Source: Myxococcota bacterium (GTDB lineage Bacteria > Myxococcota_A > UBA9160 > SMWR01). From it: a stretch of 64,000 bases of DNA. The stretch lies in the NCBI GenBank assembly GCA_039030075.1, contig JBCCEW010000012.1:86020-150019 (forward strand), written 5' to 3'. Made by a program: the position numbers and the translations under genes. Under the pieces are notes generated by a model, which was given only the letters and a program-made list of their open reading frames with translations, was not told where the DNA came from and searched no databases. Below, piece by piece: positions 41,638 through 50,925 of the stretch. The first letter of the stretch is position 1; each line of letters begins with the position of its first letter.

Positions 41638-44600
41638 ATGTCATCTTCCCTCTCCGAACGCCTCGCGGCGCTTTCTCCGGAGCAGCGTGAGCTGCTACGG
41701 CGGCGTCTGGCCGAACGCGACGGAGGCCGCGCAGCCGACGCATCGACGTCCGCCCCGCCGGTTTCCGACGCTCCCATCCCGCGGCGGGACCTGGACGCGC
41801 CGCTCCCACTCTCGCATGCCCAGGAACGCCTCTGGTTCCTGAACCGGCTCGAGCGCGACAGCGCCTTCTACAACATCCCGATGGGTCTGCGTATGCGCGG
41901 GGCGCTCGACGCGGACGCGCTCGAGCGCGCCTTGTGCGAAGTCGTGCGACGCCACGAGGTGCTGCGCACGACCTTCGCCGCGAAGGCGGGGGTGCCGCAT
42001 CAGGTCGTGCACGAGGCGCTGCCGCCCGGCTTCGCGCGCGTCGATCGCATCGATGTCCCCGAGGCGGAACGCGCCGCAGCTCTCGCCGAAGCGGCGCGCG
42101 ACGAGGCGCGTCGGCCCTTCGACATGGAACGGGGGCCGCTGATCCGCGGGGCGCTCGTGCGGTTTGCGAGCGACGACCACGGCTTCCTGCTCTCGGTGCA
42201 CCACACGGTCGCCGACGGTTGGTCCCGCGGCGTGATCGTTCGGGAACTCGAGACCCTCTACGCCGCGTTTTTCGAGGGACATCCGTCGCCGTTGCCGATG
42301 CTCGAGATCCAGTACGGCGATTTCGCGGTGTGGCAGCGCGAATGGCTCTCGGGAGATCGCCTCGAAGCGGAGATGCGGTACTGGGAGGAGCGCCTCGCCG
42401 ACCTGCGCGAACTGAGGCTCCCGACCGATCGCCCTCGCTCCGCGGACACCGTCCACGAGGGCGCGAAGCTGCTCGAGGTGTTGCCACAAGCCCTGCTCGA
42501 CGACATCAAGCGCTTCGCGAAGGAAGCGCGGGTGACTCCGTTCATGGTGCTGCTCGCGGCGTTCGATGTGTTGCTCCAACGCCAGTCGGGGCAAGAAGAC
42601 ATCGTCGTGGGCGTTCCGACCGCGAATCGCAACTGGCCGGCGACGGAACCGCTCGTCGGGTTCTTCGTGAACTCCCTGGTGATGCGGACGGATCTGGGCG
42701 GCGATCCGACCTTCCGCGAGCTGCTCGAGCGTGTGCGCAAGACTGCGGTGGGCGCCTTCGATCACCGCAACGTGCCCTTCGAACGCATCGTAGAGCGATT
42801 GCGGCCCGAGCGAACCCTCGGTCGCAATCCACTCTTCCAGGTCACGCTCCAGTTCCAGGACGCGAGCTACGGACGCCAGAACTCGCTGAACCCTCAGCAC
42901 GACTTCCCCGGGCTCTCGATCGAGCGCCTTCCGATCGATACGGGCACGGCCCTCTTCGATCTGAGCGTGAATCTCGGCGAGATCGAGGAAGGGCTCGGTG
43001 TCCTCGTCGAGTACTCGACCGCCTTGTGGGACGGGGAGCGGATCGCATCGCTGGTGCGACAGCTGGTGAGACTGGTCGAGGACGGAATGGCTCGGCCCGA
43101 CACGCCGATCTCCGCGCTCGCGTGGCTCGATGCGGCGGATCGTTCGCAGGCCCTGGTGCACGCCAGACAGTCGGTCGAACGCGACGATGCGGTGCCGTCG
43201 CTGGGCGCGCCGGTCCATCGGCGAGTGGCCGCACACGCCGCCGCCCGACCCGATGCCGTGGCGCTCGTCGACGGCAACCGGGAGCTCTCCTACAGGGAGC
43301 TGGTCGCGCGGGCGCGCCGGCTCGCGGTCGTGCTGGCCGAGTCCGGTGCCGGTGCGGACCGGGTCGTGGCACTGTGTCTGCCGCGGGGCATCGGCACCGC
43401 GCTCGCTCCACTGGCGGCCCTCGAAGCGGGCGCGGCCTACCTCCCGCTCGATCCAGCCGACCCCGTCCAGCGCCGCGTCGCGACCGCGCAGGATGCCGGA
43501 GCGCGGGTGGTCGTGACCGACGCGGAGCGCGCGCCCGATTTCGAAGGGCTCGCAGATGTCGCGGTGGTCGACATCGCCCCCTTCCTAGACGCCGCCGTGC
43601 CGGAGAACGTGCCCGCGCTGCCCGCGAGTGACGTCGATCCGCAACAGCTTGCCTACGTGATCTACACCTCGGGTTCGACGGGTACGCCGAAGGGCGTCGG
43701 TGTCCCGCACGCGGGACTGGCCCACCTCGTGGCGTGGCAAGAGAGCGTCTGGCCCGTCGGCCCCGGTGACCGCGGCACCCACCTCGCTGGGCTCGCATTC
43801 GACGCGACGGTCTGGGAGCTGTGGATGAATCTCGCCACCGGCGGGACCCTGGTGGTTCCCCAGGACGAGCTGCGCCTCGACCCTCCAAAGCTCGCCGATT
43901 GGATCGTTCGAGAGCGGTTGAACGTCGTCTTCGCACCGACGCCGATCGCCGAGCGCTTGCTCGCCGAACCGCGTATGCGGGAAGCGCACGAGCTGCGCGC
44001 GTTGCTCTCCGGGGGCGACAAACTCACGCGCCGCCCCGAGCCGGGCCTCCCGTTCACCCACGTCAATGCCTATGGCCCCGCCGAGAACGCGGTGGTCTCG
44101 AGCGCCGGTGACGTCGAGACGCTGGGCTCTGCCCAGGGCCTGCCGACGATCGGGCGCCCCCTGCCCGGCGTCAGCGCGTATGTGCTCGATGCCCGGATGC
44201 AGCCGGTGCCCGTGGGTGCCCCGGGCGAGCTCTACGTCGGGGGGCGGGGGCTGGCCCGCGGCTACCGCGACCGTCCCGGGTTGACGGCTTCGCGCTTCGT
44301 TCCGGATCCCTTCGCCGAGGAACCCGGCGCGCGGCTCTATCGCACCGGCGATCGGGTTCGGGTGCTCGCCGACGGTCGAATGGCTTTCCTGGGCCGCACG
44401 GACCACCAGGTGAAGGTGCGCGGTGCGCGTCTCGAACTCGGGGAGATCGAGGCGGTGCTGTCCCAGCACGAGGGGCTCCGCGAGGTGGCGGTCGGCACGA
44501 CGGGGGAGGGCAGCGGCCGAGCGCTGGTCGCCTTCTTCGTCGCCGAGGACGAGGGCGATGGCGCCGACCGGGCCGAACGCGAAGAGATGCACGTCGACGA

Positions 44601-47600
44601 CTGGCGCCGCCTCTACGATTCGACCTACGGCAGCGAGCGCTCGGACGACGACGCCGCCGACGCGCGCTTCGACCTCGTCGGTTGGATGAGCAGCTACGAC
44701 GGCCAGCCGATCCCGCGGGCCGAGATGGGTACGTGGGTCGACGAAGCCGTCACGCGTATCCGCGCCCTGGGGCCGAAGCGCGTCCTCGAGATCGGAAGCG
44801 GGACGGGGTTGTTGCTCTACCGCCTCGCGCCCGAGACCGAGCGCTACGTCGGGGTCGACTTCTCGGCGGAGGCAATCGAACGCGTGCGCCAGGAGATCAA
44901 GCGGCCGGGCGCAGAGATCGAGGGGGTCGAGCTCTTCGAGGCGCGGGCCGACGAGGCCGCCGCTCTTGTCGACGGCGAGGTCGACACGCTCATCCTCAAT
45001 TCGGTCGTCCAGTACTTCCCGAGCATGAACTATCTCGAGGAAGTGCTGGTGTCGGCCCTGGAGCGTGTCGCCACGGGTGGGCGTGTCTTCATCGGCGACG
45101 TGCGGCACGCCGATCTCGACCGCGCGTTCCATGGAGCGATCGCTCTCGCTCAGGCGGCCGAGGACGAGCCGGTCACCGCGGTCGCCGTGCGCGCCGAGGA
45201 GATTGCCAGCCGAGAGGGCGAGCTGCTGGTTTCGCCGGCCTTCTTTCACGCCCTCGCCGAGCGCTGCCCCCGGATCCGCGGGGTGCGCGTGGTTCCGAAA
45301 CGTTTCTCGGCGTCGAACGAGCTTTCTCAGTTCCGTTACGACGTCGTCCTCGAGCTCGATACGGTTGCGATGGAACCTGCCGGAGCGGTCGCCCATCGCG
45401 CGTTCACCGAGTTCGGTGATCGGGAATCGCTACGCGCCTTCCTCGCTGCGGAGCGCCCCAGCGGGCTGGTGGTGGAGGGGATTCCGAACGCGCGCGTGGC
45501 CGGTCCGGTCGCCGTGGCGCGGGAACTCCTCGACGCGGCTCCGGAAGCGGGTGATCCCGAACCGGCGGCGCGCGTTGCGCTGCGCGCCGAGCGTGCGGCC
45601 CGGGGGGCGCTCGATCCGGCCGACCTGTGGCGTGTGGGCGCGGAACTCGGCCTCGACGCCGAGGTCCGCTGCACGTCGTCGCCCGACGGCACGCTGGAGC
45701 TGCACGTCGGTGCGACGGGCGCGGCACCCCAGCCGCCTGCCGGAGGGGATCGCGCTTCCCTCGGTCGCGCGCCCGCAGGCCCGGCCCCCACGGTCGCGCT
45801 CGAGACGGGATTGCGCGACTGGCTCGAGGCGCGCCTCCCGTCGTACATGATCCCCGAGCGCTTCGTCTCGATCGGCGCGATGCCCCTCACCAATCGAGGC
45901 AAGGTCGACCGTCGCCGACTCGTCTCGCTCGACCCTGGGCGTCACGGCAACGCGGCCCAGTACGTCGCCCCTCGCGGAGCGCTCGAGGCCACCGTCGCCG
46001 AGGTCTTCGGTCGGGTGCTGTCGATCGAGCGGGTGGGGGCGCGAGACGACTTCTTCGACCTCGGCGGACACTCGCTGCTCGCGACGCGCGTCGTGGCCGA
46101 ACTCGAGGACGCCCTCGGGATCGAGATCGAACTGCGTACCTTGTTCGGAGCGACCACCGTGGAATCCCTGGCCGCTGCGATCGCACCGCTCGCGGAAGGG
46201 TCTGGCTCCACGGCCGCACGCGGGAGCGGTGCCGACACCGAGATCGCGTCGCCCGCGCCGATCGGACGCCGTACGTTCGGCGATGCGCCGGCGCCTGCGT
46301 CCTTTGGGCAGCGCCGTCTCTGGCTCCTCGAGAAGCTGTTGCCGGGGACGCCCGCCTATCACATGCCGGCGCGCGCCCGGATCGAGGGGCCGCTGGACAC
46401 CGAGCGTCTGGCCGCAGCCCTCGACGGGCTCGTCGAGCGCCACGAAGCGCTGCGGACCGCGCTGGTCGAGCAGCCGGGCGAGAGCGGCGACCTCGACGTC
46501 GTACAAATCGTGGCGCCGCCTGCGCCGCTGCCGCTCGACCACCTGGACCTCTCGCGCGTTTCTGCCCAGGAGCGAGCCCAGCGAGCCGAAGCCGCCGTCG
46601 TCGAACACGTGGCGCGTCCCTTCGCACTCGACGCGCCGCCGCTGGTCCGCGCACTCCTCCTCCGTTGGGGCCCCGACCACCACGAACTCGTCGTCACGCT
46701 GCACCACGCGATCGCCGACGGTTGGTCGGTAGGCGTGATTCTGCGCGAGCTGGGTCTGCTGTATCGCGCCCTCGAAGCCCGGTCCGACCCGGCGCTTCCC
46801 GAACTTCCGATCACCTATCGCGACTACGCGGCCTGGCAGCGGGAAGACGAGCGCTCCGGGCGCGACGCGGCGTTCTGGGCCGAGACGCTGGCGGGAGCGC
46901 CCTCCCAGCTCGACCTCCCGATCGATCGCCCCCGACCGCCGGTGCCGAGTTTCCGCGGAGATCGGGTTCCCGTCGCGATCGACGCCCGCGCCACCGAGGC
47001 GCTCGATGCGCTCGGGCGCGAGCGGGGTGCGACGCGCTTCATGGTGGCGCTCGCCGCCTGGCAGGTGGTCGTGCGCACGCTCGCGGGAGAAGACGACCTC
47101 ACGCTCGTCACCCCGGTTGCGGGACGCCGGCGTCCCGAGACCCACGGGCTCGTCGGCTTCTTCGTCAACACGGTTCCGATTCGAACCCGAATCCGCGGCG
47201 AGGCGAGTTTCGCCGAGCTCGTCGACGCCACCCGCGCGTCCTGCCTCGGCAGCTTCGACCACGTCGATCTCTCCTTCGAGGCGATTCTCGAAGCGGTGCG
47301 CCCGAACCGCAGCCTGGTCGGGGCGCCCTTCGCCCAGGTCGCCTTCGCGCTGCAGAACGCGCCGGGGGGCGCTGCCGAACTGGACGGCGTGCGTCTCTCG
47401 ATCGAACCCGTGGAGACGGGTACCGCGAAGACGGACCTCTCGCTGATGCTCGACGAGCCCGATTCGGCCTTCCGCGGTCGGACCGACGGACTCTCCGGGG
47501 TGCTCGAGTTCGCGAGTGATCTGTTCGACCGCGACACCGCCGAGGCGGTCGCCCGTGCCTTCGAGCACGTGCTCGGCAACGCCTGCGCCGACCCCACCCG

Positions 47601-50600
47601 GACCGTCGACGCGCTGGGTGGTCTGGTGGCGCTTCCGCCATCGGAACGCGGGGATCGCGTTGCGCCGCCGGCGGTGCCCGCCCTGGTCGCCGACCGGGAG
47701 CGTTCGAACCTCGACGACAACCAGCTGCTCGTCTGGATCGGTCACCAGCTCGATCCGGACGCGCCACTGCACATCCTCGGTGCCGAGTTCGCCATCGAGG
47801 CCGCGATCGATCCGGACGCGTTCCAGGCGGCGTTCGACGTGCTCGTGCGCTCCTCGGACGTGATGCGCAGCGTGGTCGTCGAGCACGAGGGCATCCCGCG
47901 GATCGAGGTGCGGGAGCAGGTCGATGCAGCGCTCGCGCGGTTCGACGTGGCCGACCTCGACGCCGACGCGCGCGAAGCGCGGATCCGTGCGTTCGCGTTC
48001 GCGCCACTCGACCTCTCGCAGCAGACCTTCCGGAGCGCGCTCTTCCACACCGGGAACGGTCGCTACGCGTGGGTGATCGCCCAGCATCAGATCGTGAGCG
48101 ACGCGGAGTCGCTCCAGCTTCTGGAGGCGACGGCGGACCAGCTCTACCAGCAGGCCGTCGCCGGGGATCTCCCGAACACGGTGCCGATGCCCGCGTTCCT
48201 CGACCACCTCGCCTGGGAGCGAGCCGAACGCGAGGCGGGCGGTTTCGACGCCGCCCAGGCGCACTGGCAGTCTCTCCTCGACGAGCGGTCCGAACGGCCG
48301 CGATTCTACGGTTCGACCGGCTCGAAGACGGGTCTGCACACCGAGCGCGTCCGCACCCTGGTTCCGCCGGACACCATCGACCGGCTCGAAGTCGTGTTGG
48401 GCGAACTTGCGGGCGACGGAGCCGTTCGTCCGAGCACGCGCTTGCGGCTCTTCCTGGCGGTGCTCGCCGCGTATCTGCATCGCATCAGCGGTCAAGAGCG
48501 AGTCGTCGTGGGCATGCCCTGGCGCAACCGCCGGCGCGAGACCGCGCAGGGAACCCTCGGGCTCTTCATGCGCCCGGTGCCGATCGCGGTCGAGATACGG
48601 CCCGAAGACACGCTGCGGACCCTCTTCGAGCGCACGGGGCCCGCCCTCAAGGAGGCGCTCCGACACGGTGAGCAGGTCGTCCGCAACCCGATCGACGCGC
48701 CGCTCTACGACGTCTCGCTGAACTGGCACACGGTGCACATGCCGTCGTTTGCGGGGGAGCCCCTGCACCCGCGTTGGCTCCACACCGGGCTCGGCTTCGA
48801 CAGTCTCGCGCTGCAGGTCGAGGACTTCGGCGGAACTGGGGAGCTGGCCCTCGAGTTCGACCTTCACACCGATGTGTTCGACGATGAGCTCGCTGCGCTC
48901 GCCGTTCGCCACGTGTCGACCCTGCTCGAGAGTGCGCTCGCCACACCCGATACGCGCATCGATGCGCTGGCGCTCGAGCCGCAGGAAGAGGGCACGGAGC
49001 TGCTGCCGGGCCTGGCCGAAGCGCCCGCGAGCGCCAGCGTGCTGGACGCGTTCGATGCCCAGGTGTCCGCCGCCCCCGATGCGCTCGCCGTCATCGACGG
49101 TGATCGCGAGGTCGACTACGGCGAGCTGGACCGGGCGGCGCGCGGCCTGGCCCGGCGTCTGTGCGCCCGCGGCGTCGGCGTCGGCGATGTGGTCGCGATC
49201 GCGATCGACCGGAGTGTCGAGGCGATCGCCGGGATGCTCGGCGTCCTCCGGTCGGGAGCCGGCTTCCTGGTGCTCGAGCCCGGGACGCCCACCGAACGCA
49301 TGGACCGCATGCTCCGCACGGCCGACGTGCGATGGGTGCTCGCCGCCGCAGAGCGACGCGAGGCGCTCCCGGACGGGCCGTGGCAGTGCCTGGGGCCCGC
49401 GGGCGAAGGGGAGGCGGCCGACGCTCCCAGCGAGGTCAGCGGCTCTTCCCTTCCCGAGCCCTCGGCGCTCGACATCGCCTACGTCGCGTTCACCTCCGGA
49501 TCGACCGGGGAGCCGAGAGGCGTGGCCGTGCACCACGGCGCCCTGGCGTCCTTTGCGCGCGCTGCGGTCACCACCTACGACCTCGGTCCGAACGACCGGA
49601 TGCTGCAGTTCTCGTCGCTCGGGTTCGACGCGTCGATCGAGGAGATCTTCGGAGCGCTGCGCTGCGGCGCCGCGCTCGTGCTGCGCGATGGCCCCATGCT
49701 GGTCGACGCACGGCGTTTCATCGACCGGTGTCGAGCGACCGGCGTCACGGTCGTCGATCTACCGACGGCGTTCTGGCATCAGCTGTCGAAGACCCTCGTC
49801 GCGCAGGACCTGAGGCTGCCGGCATCGCTCCGGCTCGTGATCCTCGGCGGCGAGCGACTCGATGCAGCCGCCCTGGATCCCTGGCGCGCGCAAGTCGCGC
49901 AGGGTCCGGTCCCGGCGATCGTCAACACCTACGGACCCACCGAGACGACCGTCGTGGTGAGTCACCACGCGGTTTCGGTCCAGCGCGAGGACCCGCGCCG
50001 TCGCGAGATCCCGATCGGCATTCCGTTCGGAGACGCAGAGCTGCACGTCGTCGATCGAAGCGGAGCACCGGCACCCGCAGGCGTCGTGGGCGAGTTGTTC
50101 GTCGGCGGGCCCACGGTGGCGCTCGGGTACGTCGGTCGCTCCGCGGAAACGGCCCAGCGTTTCGTGCCCGACCCGTTCTCCGGCCGTCCGGGCGCGCGCC
50201 TCTACCGAACGGGTGATCTCGTGCGTCGTCGCCCCGACGGCGCGCTCGAGTTCGTCGGCCGCGCAGACCGGCAGGTCAAGGTGCGGGGACACCGGGTCGA
50301 ACTCGCCGAGGTCGAGCGAACCGCGCTGGCACTCGACGGCGTGAGCGAGGTCGCCGTCGTCGATGTGCCGGCAGCGGGTGGGGCAGGGCGCGCGTTGGTG
50401 GGCTTCGCGGTCGCTCCGTCGTTCGCGGCTGCGGATCTGCGCGGAGCCCTGGGCGAGCGACTTCCGACGTTCATGGTGCCCAGTCGCTGGGTCCTGCTCG
50501 ACGCCCTGCCGCGCGATACGCGCGGAAAGACCGATCGAAGCGCCCTGTTGGCGCGCGTTCCCGACCACTCGACCCCGAGCGAACACTACGTCGCGCCGCG

Positions 50601-50925
50601 GGGAGAGGTCGAAGGGATCGTGGCCGAGGTCTGGGCCGAGGTGCTCGGGCTCGAGAAGGTCGGTGCGAACGACAACTTCTTCGACCTCGGCGGAACCTCG
50701 CTGAGCCTGGTGCAGATGCACCCGGCGCTGGTCGAGCGCCTGGGCGTGTCGCTGGAACTCGTGGACCTGTTCCGCCACCCGACCGTTCGACTCCTGGCGC
50801 GCTACCTGTCGGATGGTGCCGAGGACGAGGCACGCAACGCCGTCCGGCGGGACGAGCGCGCCCACGCGCGTCGCGAAGCACTCGCGCGGCGGCGCGGGCG
50901 GCGCGGTGGGGAGGACCGCCCGTGA
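41638..50925 (+). CDS. Two-module NRPS, C-A(MT)-T-C-C*-A-T
   Basis: The 3095-residue protein starts with a docking-like SERLAALSPEQRELLRRRLAE. C1 (about 56-490) has HHTVADG. A1 starts near 550 with YTSGSTGTPKG; a methyltransferase (about 980-1260, VLEIGSGTGLLLYRL) interrupts it before the final motif with Lys. T1 has Ser1479. C2 (about 1554-1980) has HHAIADG. C* (about 2024-2460) has HQIVSDA, where the second His is lost. A2 starts near 2490 with FTSGSTGEPRG. T2 has Ser3021. Hand alignment to PheA gives A1 code DAWFLGAVVK, one step from the known Leu code, so N-methyl-Leu-like is predicted. A2 reads DAEDIGTVVK, with acidic Glu239 and Asp278; a basic residue is possible but unsure. It overlaps the next PKS in GTGA. 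Confidence 0.93.
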   Translation: MSSSLSERLAALSPEQRELLRRRLAERDGGRAADASTSAPPVSDAPIPRRDLDAPLPLSHAQERLWFLNRLERDSAFYNIPMGLRMRGALDADALERALCEVVRRHEVLRTTFAAKAGVPHQVVHEALPPGFARVDRIDVPEAERAAALAEAARDEARRPFDMERGPLIRGALVRFASDDHGFLLSVHHTVADGWSRGVIVRELETLYAAFFEGHPSPLPMLEIQYGDFAVWQREWLSGDRLEAEMRYWEERLADLRELRLPTDRPRSADTVHEGAKLLEVLPQALLDDIKRFAKEARVTPFMVLLAAFDVLLQRQSGQEDIVVGVPTANRNWPATEPLVGFFVNSLVMRTDLGGDPTFRELLERVRKTAVGAFDHRNVPFERIVERLRPERTLGRNPLFQVTLQFQDASYGRQNSLNPQHDFPGLSIERLPIDTGTALFDLSVNLGEIEEGLGVLVEYSTALWDGERIASLVRQLVRLVEDGMARPDTPISALAWLDAADRSQALVHARQSVERDDAVPSLGAPVHRRVAAHAAARPDAVALVDGNRELSYRELVARARRLAVVLAESGAGADRVVALCLPRGIGTALAPLAALEAGAAYLPLDPADPVQRRVATAQDAGARVVVTDAERAPDFEGLADVAVVDIAPFLDAAVPENVPALPASDVDPQQLAYVIYTSGSTGTPKGVGVPHAGLAHLVAWQESVWPVGPGDRGTHLAGLAFDATVWELWMNLATGGTLVVPQDELRLDPPKLADWIVRERLNVVFAPTPIAERLLAEPRMREAHELRALLSGGDKLTRRPEPGLPFTHVNAYGPAENAVVSSAGDVETLGSAQGLPTIGRPLPGVSAYVLDARMQPVPVGAPGELYVGGRGLARGYRDRPGLTASRFVPDPFAEEPGARLYRTGDRVRVLADGRMAFLGRTDHQVKVRGARLELGEIEAVLSQHEGLREVAVGTTGEGSGRALVAFFVAEDEGDGADRAEREEMHVDDWRRLYDSTYGSERSDDDAADARFDLVGWMSSYDGQPIPRAEMGTWVDEAVTRIRALGPKRVLEIGSGTGLLLYRLAPETERYVGVDFSAEAIERVRQEIKRPGAEIEGVELFEARADEAAALVDGEVDTLILNSVVQYFPSMNYLEEVLVSALERVATGGRVFIGDVRHADLDRAFHGAIALAQAAEDEPVTAVAVRAEEIASREGELLVSPAFFHALAERCPRIRGVRVVPKRFSASNELSQFRYDVVLELDTVAMEPAGAVAHRAFTEFGDRESLRAFLAAERPSGLVVEGIPNARVAGPVAVARELLDAAPEAGDPEPAARVALRAERAARGALDPADLWRVGAELGLDAEVRCTSSPDGTLELHVGATGAAPQPPAGGDRASLGRAPAGPAPTVALETGLRDWLEARLPSYMIPERFVSIGAMPLTNRGKVDRRRLVSLDPGRHGNAAQYVAPRGALEATVAEVFGRVLSIERVGARDDFFDLGGHSLLATRVVAELEDALGIEIELRTLFGATTVESLAAAIAPLAEGSGSTAARGSGADTEIASPAPIGRRTFGDAPAPASFGQRRLWLLEKLLPGTPAYHMPARARIEGPLDTERLAAALDGLVERHEALRTALVEQPGESGDLDVVQIVAPPAPLPLDHLDLSRVSAQERAQRAEAAVVEHVARPFALDAPPLVRALLLRWGPDHHELVVTLHHAIADGWSVGVILRELGLLYRALEARSDPALPELPITYRDYAAWQREDERSGRDAAFWAETLAGAPSQLDLPIDRPRPPVPSFRGDRVPVAIDARATEALDALGRERGATRFMVALAAWQVVVRTLAGEDDLTLVTPVAGRRRPETHGLVGFFVNTVPIRTRIRGEASFAELVDATRASCLGSFDHVDLSFEAILEAVRPNRSLVGAPFAQVAFALQNAPGGAAELDGVRLSIEPVETGTAKTDLSLMLDEPDSAFRGRTDGLSGVLEFASDLFDRDTAEAVARAFEHVLGNACADPTRTVDALGGLVALPPSERGDRVAPPAVPALVADRERSNLDDNQLLVWIGHQLDPDAPLHILGAEFAIEAAIDPDAFQAAFDVLVRSSDVMRSVVVEHEGIPRIEVREQVDAALARFDVADLDADAREARIRAFAFAPLDLSQQTFRSALFHTGNGRYAWVIAQHQIVSDAESLQLLEATADQLYQQAVAGDLPNTVPMPAFLDHLAWERAEREAGGFDAAQAHWQSLLDERSERPRFYGSTGSKTGLHTERVRTLVPPDTIDRLEVVLGELAGDGAVRPSTRLRLFLAVLAAYLHRISGQERVVVGMPWRNRRRETAQGTLGLFMRPVPIAVEIRPEDTLRTLFERTGPALKEALRHGEQVVRNPIDAPLYDVSLNWHTVHMPSFAGEPLHPRWLHTGLGFDSLALQVEDFGGTGELALEFDLHTDVFDDELAALAVRHVSTLLESALATPDTRIDALALEPQEEGTELLPGLAEAPASASVLDAFDAQVSAAPDALAVIDGDREVDYGELDRAARGLARRLCARGVGVGDVVAIAIDRSVEAIAGMLGVLRSGAGFLVLEPGTPTERMDRMLRTADVRWVLAAAERREALPDGPWQCLGPAGEGEAADAPSEVSGSSLPEPSALDIAYVAFTSGSTGEPRGVAVHHGALASFARAAVTTYDLGPNDRMLQFSSLGFDASIEEIFGALRCGAALVLRDGPMLVDARRFIDRCRATGVTVVDLPTAFWHQLSKTLVAQDLRLPASLRLVILGGERLDAAALDPWRAQVAQGPVPAIVNTYGPTETTVVVSHHAVSVQREDPRRREIPIGIPFGDAELHVVDRSGAPAPAGVVGELFVGGPTVALGYVGRSAETAQRFVPDPFSGRPGARLYRTGDLVRRRPDGALEFVGRADRQVKVRGHRVELAEVERTALALDGVSEVAVVDVPAAGGAGRALVGFAVAPSFAAADLRGALGERLPTFMVPSRWVLLDALPRDTRGKTDRSALLARVPDHSTPSEHYVAPRGEVEGIVAEVWAEVLGLEKVGANDNFFDLGGTSLSLVQMHPALVERLGVSLELVDLFRHPTVRLLARYLSDGAEDEARNAVRRDERAHARREALARRRGRRGGEDRP

